A DNA stretch of 64,000 bases from Talinum fruticosum (taxonomy: Eukaryota; Streptophyta; Magnoliopsida; Caryophyllales; Talinaceae). The notes below the pieces were generated by a model. That model was given only the letters and a program-made list of their open reading frames with translations, ran no database searches and was not told where the DNA came from. Positions 49,980-61,800 of this stretch are shown here, in pieces. The position numbers and the translations under genes are program-made. The stretch covers positions 1,241,501 through 1,305,500 of the forward strand of contig JAITYX010000004.1 in assembly GCA_021018815.1 (NCBI GenBank), written 5' to 3'. Every line of letters starts with the position of its first letter. Position 1 is the stretch's first letter.

Positions 49980-50663
49980 TTAGAATTTAGGAATATATGT
50001 CCAATTTTAATCTGTGAGAATTTGGTAATATGAAACTATGGATAAAAATAAAATAAAATATAAAAAGAGAAGGACAAATAAATTCTTCGTTTCATCAAAA
50101 CAAAAATTATATGTATTAATTCATAATGACTTTTGTATTAGAAGTTGAGGTGTTCATTAAAAAACATCTCCCAAACTGTGTTTTAACTTTATATTATATG
50201 ACTCCATTTCCCTCTTAAACTATATCTCGAATTCTCATAATCGGTGTCCGATGGTCTTTATTTTCACGGAATACGTTGTTCATTCCTTATATTTTTTTCT
50301 TTCTATTTTCATTGTTATTAGTAATAATATAAGTAGAACTCTTGAAAAAAAAAATACATAATTTTCGTATTATTTACTATTTAATTCAAAAAAAAAAGTG
50401 ATAAGATTTTATATTATGATTTCCATGAGATGACGTTACAACTCTTCAAGATGATCTTGAATTCTTACCCATGACCATGAATTTCAAATATTGTTGTACT
50501 TGTTGGTGATTTGTGCTAACTTAAAAAATGAAATATGGAGTAATAAAATATATTAATTTCCTTTTTAGAAAAATTTGAAGTTATTTTAAATGAAATCATT
50601 TTAACGAGATTGGCTGTGAAATGAGGTTGCACGTTTACAAAGCAAACATATGTTGATTTGAAT

Positions 50664-50665
<2 letters not shown>
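49980..50665. other. AT-rich intergenic stretch, no gene seen
   Basis: Between the inferred first exon of the small gene and the (TA)n tract. Nothing coding seen. Confidence 0.6.

Positions 50666-50666
<1 letters not shown>

Positions 50667-50711
<45 letters not shown>
50667..50711. repeat. (TA)n microsatellite at the edge of a long-TIR element
   Basis: About 22 AT units directly abutting the left arm of the element at 50730-52970. A matching short ATATAT stretch lies at the right edge (about 52970). Confidence 0.95.
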
Positions 50712-50712
<1 letters not shown>

Positions 50713-50729
50713 CTTCCCTAACTGTTTTG

Positions 50730-52970
50730 GGTTTAATTTTTTAAATCCCCACAAATTCATAATAAGTTTTACTTTTTTTTTCACTTTTGTCAAAAACGAA
50801 CTTTAAATTAAACCTCCAAATTTATAAAAATGCCCTTATTTTTTAAAATATAATTATAAGATGTATAATTTTTATCTTTTAATTTTTGTTTCATGACCTT
50901 CAAAATTTTACTAAAAATTTAGGATTTTATTATTTTTTGTTATCTGATAATTTTTTAAAAAATATTATCTGTATTTTAATTATTTTTCTTATTTTAATAT
51001 CAAAATTCACCTTCATTTGCATCATTTTATATATTTTTTGATAAAGTCATCCTAATTGTCTTATAATTAGAAAGAAAAAGATAAAGTAGGACAATTACAA
51101 TTAAGTTATTAAAAATAATTTGAAATAAAATAAATAAATTTGAATTTTGATATTAAAATAAAAAATAATCAAAATGAGATAATTTTAAAAAATTTATCAA
51201 ATAATATATATATATATAATCCTAAATGTTTATTAAAATTATGGTCATAAAATAAAAAAATTAAAGGAATATTGGATTTTAAAATCGCGAACTTTGAGGT
51301 TTTTTATGGGAATATCCCGAAATATTGATTGGCATCGCTGCATCTCGAATTTAAATCCTAATATTTTTGGGTATCCCACCACCGAGTTATGGGTGAAAAG
51401 AATCGGTGGCGATATGACATGGCGGCGGAGGTTTGACCACTTTATTTTTCAATTTACATGTCGGCCAAATTTGACTAGTTTTTCCTCATTTGTACCTGCC
51501 ACTCTCTCTCCTCCTCTACCTTTTTCATCTTCTTCCCCACAAATGTTCCTACCATTCTCTCTCCTCTAGTGGCTCCATCTTCTTTGTCCATGACTCTCTT
51601 TCTCTCTCTCTCCCGTAACTTCTATGTGCATCTTTTACCATATCTCCTCCCTCTCTCTCTCTTTCTCCCCCTCCCTTATTCCCTATAACTTTGAAGTCCC
51701 TTTTTTGAAACCGATTAGGAGTCTCAAGTCTCATTCCACAATCTTTTACTCTTCTTCAATTAACACTTGACACACTAATCTCATCATCCCAACATAAAAT
51801 CAAACTCTTATATCATCATTTTCTTCTCATTAAAGGACTCTAAAACTAGAGGGCTTATTTTAAAAGGCAACTAAAGCAAAAAAATCTGACTAGGCCTTGT
51901 TCAAGCTCCCGAAAAAAAAAAATCAATTTGGGGCTTTAATCCAAGGTGAAACATCAACCCAAAAATAAAATAAAATCATGCCTTAAAAAATATGTTACAT
52001 GATTTGCTATTCATTTTCTGAGTTTTTAGAGAGCCAAAAATAAGAAACAAAGAGAGAGCAACTATAATAAAAGCGAAGCAACCTTGAGCACATCTTCAAT
52101 CTCCTTTGAGATTACCCCAATCCTTGATCAATCTCCACTATACCTAACCAAAAATTAAAAATACCAAATTGCAAAATTGAGTTAAATGCAAATTAATTTC
52201 TGAAAATTCGCTCCGTGCTACTACTTCATAAGAATTTAATTTCTAAAAATTACTTTGTTTCAAATTCAAATTGACCGATCAATAAGGAAAAAATGCAAAA
52301 GATTATAACGGAGATGATTGATTGTACCCTGCATCGATGAAACCTAATCCCAAAATTGCAATGGCGAATTGAGCTGAAATCTTGCCCGAAACCTTGAATT
52401 GGATTTGGGGTTTCTTCGGTTTTCGAATTTTGGGAAAATTCTTGCTTTTTGCCAAAATAATCGTGGTTTTAGAAATAGAATAGAGGATTCATAAAGAGAG
52501 AAAGAAGATCTAGAGGACAGAGAGTAAAGTAAGAGAGAAGGAAATAGTTTGAGAATGGTTATGGAAGATTCGGATGAGAGAGAAAGACTTAGACCAAAAA
52601 GAGTTAAGTGAGAAATAGAAAAAAGCGAGTCAAATTATTTGCAAAAAAAAAAATCCACGTACACTACCTCCATCGTCACATCATATCGCCACCGATTCTT
52701 TTCACCCGTAACTTGGTGGTGGGATACCCAAAAATATTAGGGTTTAAATTTAGGATGTTGCAATGTCAATCAATATTTCGGGATATTCCCATAAAAAACT
52801 TCAAAATTCGAATTTTAAAATCCAATATTCCAAAATTAAAAGATAAAAACTATACATTTTATAATTATAATTCTCAAAAGCAAAGACATTTTTGTAAATT
52901 TGGAGATTTAAAATTGTTTTTTTACGAAGGAGGTAAAAATTATTACGAAAATGTGAGCATTTAAGAATAT
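50730..52970. mobile_element. Long terminal-inverted-repeat element (Mutator-like or foldback), about 2.2 kb
   Basis: The left arm (about 50730-51425) and right arm (about 52675-52968) are inverted copies. GGTGGCGATATGA against its inverse, CCACCACCGAGTTATGGGTG against its inverse with few changes, and AAATATTGATTGGCAT all recur in mirror order. The left arm also holds about 400 bp of AT-rich sequence not present on the right. Between the arms (51425-52675) is a TC-rich stretch then a unique segment with no open frame that I recognise. No transposase. It may carry a captured fragment, but I cannot show a donor gene. Confidence 0.75.
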
Positions 52971-53224
52971 ATATCTCATAATAAGTTTCACATCTTCCTG
53001 TTATTTAAAGTTGTTGATTTCTCTCCTCGGTGAAACCCTAACACCGCCGTGAGAGGTACCGTTGCCCTCGATCTTTCTCGTGGGGCGTTGTTGTTGATCT
53101 TGCTTACCCTCCTTTTGCGGTAGGGTGTCTCTGAGTCGTGGGAGGAGGTGTTACATCCCTCTGGATTTTTAGGGTTTGCGTTTGATCGCGGCGTTGCTTT
53201 GCGACCAAGAAACTGCGGTGAACT

Positions 53225-54200
53225 ATGGCTAGTGGACTGGAGGAGACGTGGAAAAACCTAACTTTGACGGAGGAAGAGGAAGAACTGGTGGTCTGCGACG
53301 ACAAAACACCTGATGAGATAGCAGAACAGATTACGCTATGTTTGCTGGGACGACTGCATACGGAGAATAGTAACAACATAGCGGCAATGAAATCGGTGAT
53401 GAGGAATGTCTAGACACCAGCGAAGGGTCTGGTGATTAAAGAATTGGGGAAAAACTTATTCTCCTTCCAGTTCTTTTCAATGGCTAATAAGGAATTTGTA
53501 CTAAACGAAGGACCATGGGCGTTCGATGGTCACATACTCCTTTTGAAATAAATAACGGTTCTTGAACAACCTTCCGAGGTCGAATTTAAAATTTCTCGAT
53601 TCTGAGTTCGGGCCTATGATGTCCCAGCAATCAAACAAACAAGTTCCTTTGCCAGAATTCTCGTAGCAAAAATTGGAGAGTTTGTGGGTGGGGATGACTC
53701 AAGCCTATGTAGGGTGGATAAATCTTTGAACTTCAGGGTGACATGGATATCACCAAACCTATTAAAAGGGGTATAAGGATGAAGATTGAAGATAAACCAA
53801 TCTAGATTGGTTTCCGGTATGTAAAATTACCAAATTTTTGCTATGGGTGCGGACGTATTGGACATGCTTTGGAGAATTGTGACCTTGTAGAGTCAGAAAT
53901 CCCTGAGGAAAAATTACAATATGGGGACTGGTTGAGGGGTTGCCAATCAAGTCAAGAAGGACGAATGCGGAAACTGAGCTAAAAGAGGAGAAGAGGTTAG
54001 TGGAAGCTTTCAGATCGAGGAAAAGTGAGAAGAAGGCCAGAGTGTGTTTAACGTTTGATGCAGGTAGGGATGCTAAAAGTAATGAGAGCATGGGATCTCA
54101 ACTACATATTAGTGATGGGAACAATAGCAGGCTAGTTGATGAAGAAGCGGAGATGGTGTCGGGAAAAGAGGTTTTCAAGAGAAACTTGATGATGTGAAGA
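53225..54200 (+). pseudogene. LINE ORF1 (nucleic-acid-binding, DUF4283 plus CCHC), with stops
   Basis: It starts MASGLEETWKNLTLTEEEEE. A stop at about 53411 interrupts it before NLFSFQFFSMANKEFVLNEG and PWAFDGHILLLK, the DUF4283 hallmark. Further stops follow. The CCHC knuckle lies at about 53838-53880 in another frame. Confidence 0.85.
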
Positions 54201-54255
54201 GGACGAAACCAAATCAAGCTAAGGAGGAGGTTGCTTTGCAACCCCGCCAGGAGCC

Positions 54256-57200
54256 ATGAGTCTTTTATGCCTTAACTGTCGAGGTCTCGGTGACCCTCAT
54301 GCAGTGGCTGACCTCCGCTCTTTCTTGAGAAGGAAATCACCGAACTTTGTCTTCCTTGCCGAGACAAAGTTAGCTGCGAAGGAAATTAAAGCTGTTAAGA
54401 ATCAATTGGGGGATTTCGAGGGGATTTTTGTGGATGCGTGGAGTCGTGTAGGAGGCCTAGCTTGTATGTGGGATAAGAACATCAAGGTAGATTTTTTATC
54501 ATTATCTTTCAACCACATTGACGTGATGATTACAGAGTTGGGGAGTCACACAAGTGGCGCTTCTCCGGCATCTATGGCTGGCCAGAAACAGGAATGAAAT
54601 TGAAAACATGTGAGCTGATGCAAGATCTGGCTTTGTATGGAAACTATCCTTGGCTCGTGGGAGGAGATATAAATGAAATTTTTACAACTTTGAGAAGAAA
54701 GAGGGGTTCTAAAATCCCAAACCGTGCTCCAAAGTTTCTGCGACACCTTTAATTCTTGTGGGCTTTTTAATCTTGGATATTCGGGGAATGACTTTACTTG
54801 GTAGAACGGTTGAGTGGATAATGAATCAATGGAGGAGCGATTGGACAGATTTTGTACTAATGGTGAATGGATAAGTTTGTTTTCGGATGCAGAGATGGTT
54901 CACTTCGATGATAAACTCTCAGACCACTTACCGATTTCAATTACTCTCTAGAGAAGAGCTAGGAGACGCAAGTTCAGGTTTGAGAATGCTTGGCTAACGG
55001 AACCAAGTTGTAAGGAGGTGATTTCGAGTGCTTGGCATAGTGTTTGCCACAATGACCCCTGGACAAATTTGGAAGCTAAGGTGATGAATTGCTCAAAAGA
55101 ACTCATGAAATGGAGCGTAGAAGTAGTGGGAGAAGTAAAGAAGAGTCTTAATTAGATGGAATCAGATCTCCACAAGGAAAGGGATATCAAGAAAAGAGCT
55201 GAACTCCAAAAGTCTATATATAATCTTAGGATAAAGGAAGAGATTTATTGGGCTCAAAGAGCAAAGGCCGACTTTATCAAACATGGGGATGCAAATACGA
55301 GATGGTTCTACGCAAGAGCGAGTATGAAGAGGTATACAAACAACATATAAAAATTGGAAACTGATGGTGGACTCACGGTGGAAGATGACGAGGGCATTGA
55401 AAAGGCTGTGACTGAATATTTTTCAAGCCTTTTCTCGACTAGCAAGCCTACTAACATGGATGCAATGCTTAGTTGTGTAGAGCAGAAGGTTACGGATGAT
55501 ATGAATAATATCCTGTGTAGGGAATACACAGCAGCTGAAGTATTTGAAGCCCTAAAAGCAATGCACCCAAATAAAGCTCCAGGCACGGACGGGTTACACC
55601 CCTGTTTTTTCCGACACTTCTGGAAAATTGTAGGCGAGGATGTGACAAAGGTAGTACTGTATGTGCTGAATGGAGGGACTATGCCACATGGGCTTAACCA
55701 CACAAATATTGTGCTAATCCCAAAAACAAACAAGCCGACAAAATTGGTTGACTTTAGGCCCATTAGCCTTTGTAATGTGTTTTATAAGTTGATCACCAAA
55801 GTCATAACTTCTAGACTAAAAGTGTTGCTGCCCTGTATTGTCTCCGAAACTTAAAGTGCGTTTACCCTGGGAAGGCTCATCACCGACAATATCCTCATCT
55901 CTTATGAGATCTTCCATTCTATGAACTCTCAATATGCTAGGAATGGCTCCATGGAGATAAAACTGGACATGAGCAAAGCTTACGATCGTGTGGAGTGGAT
56001 GTTTCTAGAACATATCTTGGGCAGATTAGGGTTTGACGAGTCTTGGATTAAATTGGGCATGGGCTGTGTGAAGACGTCAACTTTGTTGTTCGTGATTAAT
56101 GGATCCCCCAAAGGGCATGTGACTCCATCTAGAGGTCTACGACGTCAGGGTGACTCAATTTCTCCTCACCTCTTCTTATTTGTAACTGAAGGTCTAATTG
56201 GTCTGCTCAGGAAGGTTGAAGTGAAGGGCATGATTGTTGGACATGTTGTCTGTGAAGGAACGCCTATGATCTCTCACCTTTTGTTTGCCAATGACTCAGT
56301 AGTGTTCTGCAAAGCCAATGGTACTCAAGCTAGCACGATTAAGGAGACCCTTGGGATTTATGAAACTGCTTCAGGTCAGCAAATAAATTTTGTGAAATCT
56401 AGTGTGGTCTTTTGCCAAAGGTGTGGTGCAGAATAGACTTGCGGATGTGATGAGAATTCTGGACATTAAAGAAGTGTTGGCTCATGATAAATACCTTGGC
56501 TTACCTACCTTTGTGGGTAAATCAAAGAAGAAGGCCCTTATCATTAAAGATAGGGTGGGAAAAAGGCTCTCGGGTTGGATGGATAAACTCATTTCTTGGG
56601 CTGGAAGGGAAGTGTTAATAAAGGCGGTAGCCCAAGCGATCCCGACATATTCTATGAGTGTGTTTAAATTCCCGAAAGATTTGTGTTCGACCATTCAATC
56701 TACCATTAACAAGTTTTGGTGGGGCTATAGTAATGACAAAGAAAAATCCATTGGGTTGGTAAATCCAAGTTGTGTGATAAGGAGGATGGAGGGCTAGGAT
56801 TTAGAGATTTGGAGGCTTTTAATGAGGATCTACTGGCTAAAAAACTATGGAGACTTATGGAGAAATAAACTTCACTGGTAGCTAGAATCTTAAAGGCTCG
56901 TTATTATCCAGATTGTCATATCTTGAAGGCAAGCTGGGCAATAAACGGAGCTTTACGTGGAGAAACATCTGGGGTGCTAGGAGGGTAGTAGATTGTTGTG
57001 CAAGGTGGATTGAATCCCTAGACCTTTTTCGTTCAAATTGATTACTCCTCCTAGGGAGGATCTCTCTTCAATAAAGGTAGCTGATCTCATTGATTTCGAG
57101 TCTGGCGTTTGGAGGAAGGAATTGATAGAGAATATTTTTCTACCTTACGATGTAGAGCTCATACTACAAAGTCCTTTGTGTTTGACCTAGCCGGATGATA

Positions 57201-58270
57201 AATTATCATGGTTCTTTACTAATAATGGGGATCTTTCGGTTAAGTCTGCGTATCACGTGGCTAGAGAACTGAAGATGCAGCAAAGAGCTTCAGCCAGCGT
57301 AAACATGAAGTCAGATGTGTGGAAAACAATTTGGAGACTGGAGATACCACCAAGGATCAGAGTTTTTGGTTGGAGAGCTGTTGTCCATGCCCTTTCCATC
57401 TAAGGTAAATATTGCTTCTCGTATCCCCAATTTTAGCATGAGATGTGATATTTGTGGGGCGATGGAGGAGTCGGATATCCACTCGCTTTTCCATTGTCCT
57501 TCAGCTCAAGAAATTTGGGAGGGAAGTGGGTTTAAACACAAGGTTTGGGATATTAATCTACCTTTGATAGTGGACTATCTCGAACAGGCTAAATCCCAGC
57601 TTAATTCACATAGATTGGGTGATTTTGTTGCGGTACTCTGGGAAGTATGGAGCGCCCGTAACCGTTTTATTTTTGGAAGGAAAGACAGGAGACTGGGAGA
57701 GCTGGGCAAGAAAGTGATCGATTTTATGGCCCAGTACAGGGACAGTCGCGAGGTTTCTTTGCAGCCCAGATCCGTGTTCAAAGACAGGTGGAGTCCTCCA
57801 CAAGCTGGTTTTTGAAAAATAAACTTTGATGCTGGGAAAATAGGTGAGGATGGTTGGGGATGGGGGTGTGTAGTCCGTAATTGGGCGAGTGATGTTATGT
57901 TCTACAGAGTTACGCAAGGTATGGGTTTCCAAGGGGCTGAAATTGAGGAGGCCCGGGCATGTTTGTTCGCGGCTCAACAAGTAAAGGCAAGAGGCTTCCA
58001 CCAAGTGATCTTCAAAGGGGATTGCCTACCATTGATCAACAAACTACAGTGATCACTAATAATGCTTTAGGTTTTTTTATTTCGGCTATTTTAGACGTTA
58101 TCTCAAACTTTAGTTTCGTTTCTTGGTCTTTTGTTAAAGAGGTAATTCGGTTACACATGCAATTGTCCATCTCCAACCTATCAACTTTACTTTCAGCAGA
58201 GGATATAGATGAAGAGGGGGTCAGATATTGTCTACACTCTAGCTACGAACGATATGTGTTCTGTTATTGA
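54256..58270 (+). pseudogene. LINE ORF2 (endonuclease, reverse transcriptase, zinc-binding, RNase H), with stops and frameshifts
   Basis: Endonuclease start MSLLCLNCRGLGDPHAVADL (54256). Reverse transcriptase signatures NKAPGTDGLHPCFFRHFWK (about 55570), FRPISLCNVFYKLITKVITS (about 55755), LDMSKAYDRVEW (about 55960) and the active-site box LLFANDSVVF, where the usual FADD is FAND, so a catalytic Asp is lost. Zinc-binding region PNFSMRCDICGAMEESDIHS (about 57430-57490). RNase H-like domain DGWGWGCVVRNWASDVMF (about 57850-57900). Frame breaks near 54590, 54750, 55855, 56430, 56800, 57395 and 57815. Confidence 0.9.
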
Positions 58271-58387
58271 TAATGAAAAATATAAACCCCCTTTTATGTT
58301 CCCAAAAAAAAAAAAAGTCTTAGGTCAAAACTCAAATTGATAGAGAAAATCTCAATCTTGCTAAGATCTATTTACTGAAAACACATC

Positions 58388-58475
58388 ATTCCCTGTTATG
58401 AAAATCTGTGCACTGTTTTGCTTTGACCAAAATTTTCCCTGTTATGAAAATCTGTGCACTGTTTTGCTTTGAACA
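58388..58475. repeat. Tandem duplication, unit about 45 bp
   Basis: TTCCCTGTTATGAAAATCTG followed by TGCACTGTTTTGCTTTGA occurs twice in succession between the LINE tail and the DMS3 3' flank. Confidence 0.95.
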
Positions 58476-58875
58476 AATAAAGATACTAAAATACTGGAGT
58501 TGCATTCTGTATTGCACTGCATTATGGCCTACTAAACATGCTGCTACGACATTAGTTGCATTCTGACATTTCACGATAGTACAGGACACGCCCTATTCAC
58601 AAATTTACAGCACAAAAGATGGGATTCAACCCGGGACAATTCTCCCAGAAATGGAGAGCTGAACACAGTAAGCTATATCGACCATTTACACAGCCATTCC
58701 GAAATAGCAGGTCATTATCGGCTAACTAGGGATGTAAACTACAGAGAAGCTTGAAGCAAACCCCCCGTGACTCAAAAAAGAGAAGTAAAACTTTTTTTAA
58801 GGGGAGGGGTGATCGGTAAGGGGGTTTTCAGCTCCTCTCACAGAGACTTGGGCAGTCAGTCGTCCAACAGAGTGC

Positions 58876-61800
58876 CTATTGTTGTGGACCTTGCCTACCT
58901 CGTGCAGCCGCCTGCATCTGATGCTGCCAACATTCAAAATATTTATTCAGAACATCATGACATATGAGCAATTGAATAACCAACGTTATAAAGTTGGATG
59001 CACAATGCCCTACTGTATTCTGCAATATAATTTCACAGACTCACATCACTACATAAATGCTCCAGATAACAGATGAACAAGGTAATATTCCAATGTGCCC
59101 TAATTGACAACCACATCCCATAAAGCAAAAATATCATCTTCACCTCCACTCCATTTTTGTTTATTTTTTGTTGGGGAGTAGGGAGGAGAAATCAATCAGA
59201 CACAATCAACAGAAAATAGTCATAGATTTTTAGTACCAGCAGCAATCTACACATAGAATTACCTGAGTGAGGTAAGATGAACTGTCAGCCAAAAACTTTA
59301 TAAAATCCTGCTTTCTCAACGAGAAGTTATACTTTTCTTGATCCAACAATGCTTGCTCTCTCCGCATATCTTCCAGGATTCTCTCCCTTTCCCATTTTTT
59401 CTGCTTCATTTGGTTTTCAAGCTCATAATAATTGTCAGGGAGATCTGATCTCGAGGGCTTCGGGAATCTTACATCTACATCTTCCCTGTTTCAGGTAAAT
59501 TAAAAAGACATTTGAAACAGGAGATAATATCTTAGTTCAGCCACCAGTTAATTTTTTTTCCTTTTATATAAAGTGAATGCAAAGGATGATAATAACACTA
59601 ACTAAAGGAGGTGGCAAACCGCCCCCCTCCCCCTCTTTGGATGTTGGTTGCCAGAGTCCATCAGGTCCAAGGAAGACTGAACTGTTCTCAATGATATAAG
59701 AGGCACTTTATGAAAACCCAAAAACTCCTCGTAAAATAGTTGATACATATGCAAACAGGTTAAAAGATGCTATAAGGATATAAATCCAAATGCAGCTACA
59801 AACACAATAATAGCTATTATTCCGAACATAAAGGAAAGACAGATAGTTATATTTCATCTTGACAGTCCAGATACAAAAGATTGCTCCAGATCTCTCAGAA
59901 AGAAGTGCCAAGAGAACTGTAATCTGCAGTTCTACACAGCCATGAAATGGGGAGTTACTATCAGTAGCAGCCTTGTGCAAAAACGACAAGAGAGGAAATC
60001 AGAGTCGAGCATAGACCATCTACGTCACACAGAAACATCACAAACTCTGGGATCAACAAACAACTGTATGAAGAGTTTTGCAAGAAGACAAATGCAATGA
60101 ACTAAAAAGCCAAACAAGATGTCGGCAATTATCAAATGTAAGACATGCACAATAAAGCTTACTGATGATTACCACTAAAAATAAATTGCGTGCTACTATC
60201 CACTGAAATGAGGAAAAAAGGAAGAGGCAAAGCAGTTGTCCCAGATATGCAACCCAAAACTATCGAGTATCCTGGAAGCTCCATCACTAACTCCACTTAT
60301 TCCAAGATGTAAGGAAAGAGAATATTTCCAAGTTACGAAGCTACAACAATAAGCAACAATAATGCTAACTAGGAGCAGGGCTAGATAAAGTCTGCCCCTA
60401 ACCAGAAGATCTGTGTCTTCTAATTTGTGGCAAGTCAGTGGGAAATACAAAACTGATGCTGAAATACAATGCTTATTACCAAAGCATGAGAGGGATTAGA
60501 ATATGTTGCACAATAGTGTGCTTAGAAAAAGTTAAAGGCACATTTGTGGGGTACCTGTTGCCCAGGGAGAAAACACCACATGCCCTAATCATTCCACCAT
60601 CTAAGGAGACAGCTCCATGGCTGATGCATGGAAGAGCAAGGAGCATCTCAGCTCGGGTTCTATATACTTGAAGATGTGATAACAGACTATAGAACAATGT
60701 CTCCCGGAGTCCAAACCCACTTGGTGCCACATAAAGTAAATGGGTGCTATCTACATGGATCATATTTACAGCAAAGCCAATAAATCCTGTTGGAATTTCG
60801 CCAGTGGGAAGCCTTGGTTTAGGAATATCAAGACTTCTCTGAGGGTCATCAGCTAAAATCTCACCAGCATATGGACTGCACAAAGATCAGTATTAGAGAA
60901 AACAGTTGAACCATGTTGCATTAGTCTAAGTTTCTAGACCATGCCTTAAATTATCAAGACATATCACCAGAAACCGGCCCTCCAAAATTCGTCCAATAGA
61001 AGCCCCAAGCTCATGAATACCAGAACCTTTATTGACAAGTCCTTCACCATTGGATATTTCCAAAGCTCTGGTGCATTCATAAGTCTTGCAGACAATCGCA
61101 AGCATAGTCTGCATGCCCAAGTACTCAGAGAAAAGCCTGCAATTGGAATTTTCAATCAATGCAAAAAAGAAAATCTAAGTGCCGCAAGTTCTTGAGTTTC
61201 TTGACTATCAACCTATAAAAAGGTTGATTAGCAAATATAAGACTAGTGGTTTTCCTATTGTTATTGTTTGAGGATAAGGGGGATTTGGTTAGCATTTCGC
61301 AATATTGACTAACATTCTGCCTGGAGATTGCTTACTCTTTGATTTTACCTGCTGAGATTATCGTCGTCTACTTTGCCAAGGGTAGCAACAATCCCAAGAA
61401 CATCTTGGGACAAGGGAAGATTTGAGAACAATGAACCATGATGAATTTTCAACTGGTAAAAATTCCAGCTGCAGAATTTCCATGCTTCAAAATTTGCTGA
61501 ACAGTTTCCTCCTCGCTTTTTACATGAGTATTATCGTCATCCTTGGTCTTGGGTGTACTTGAGGAGAACTTACCAACGCTAACTGCATAGCAACAATACT
61601 ATGGTGCATTAGACATGAATGCAAAAGACAAAGGGGCATATCAACATTAAGGAGGCACCCCCCCAAAACAAAAAAAAAGATGCTCATGTCTTCTTTGATG
61701 GCATTTTTAAAGAAATAGGGATGAGCATCATCATGATATAATAATTTCTGCGACTACTCTCCTCACTGGAATGTGTATTGATGCCTTGGAGAAGGTATAT

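Larger units (their letters stand above)
53000..58316 (+). mobile_element. Near full-length, inactive L1-type LINE
   Basis: A non-LTR retrotransposon on the plus strand ending in an A13 tail at 58304-58316. ORF1 (about 53225-54200) has a DUF4283-type region and a CCHC knuckle (CYGCGRIGHALENCD). ORF2 (from 54256) has the endonuclease, reverse transcriptase, zinc-binding and RNase H domains in that order. Several stops and shifts make it inactive. I could not identify a convincing target-site duplication. It lies about 560 bp downstream of the DMS3 stop codon, on the opposite strand, and directly next to the long-TIR element. Confidence 0.9.
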
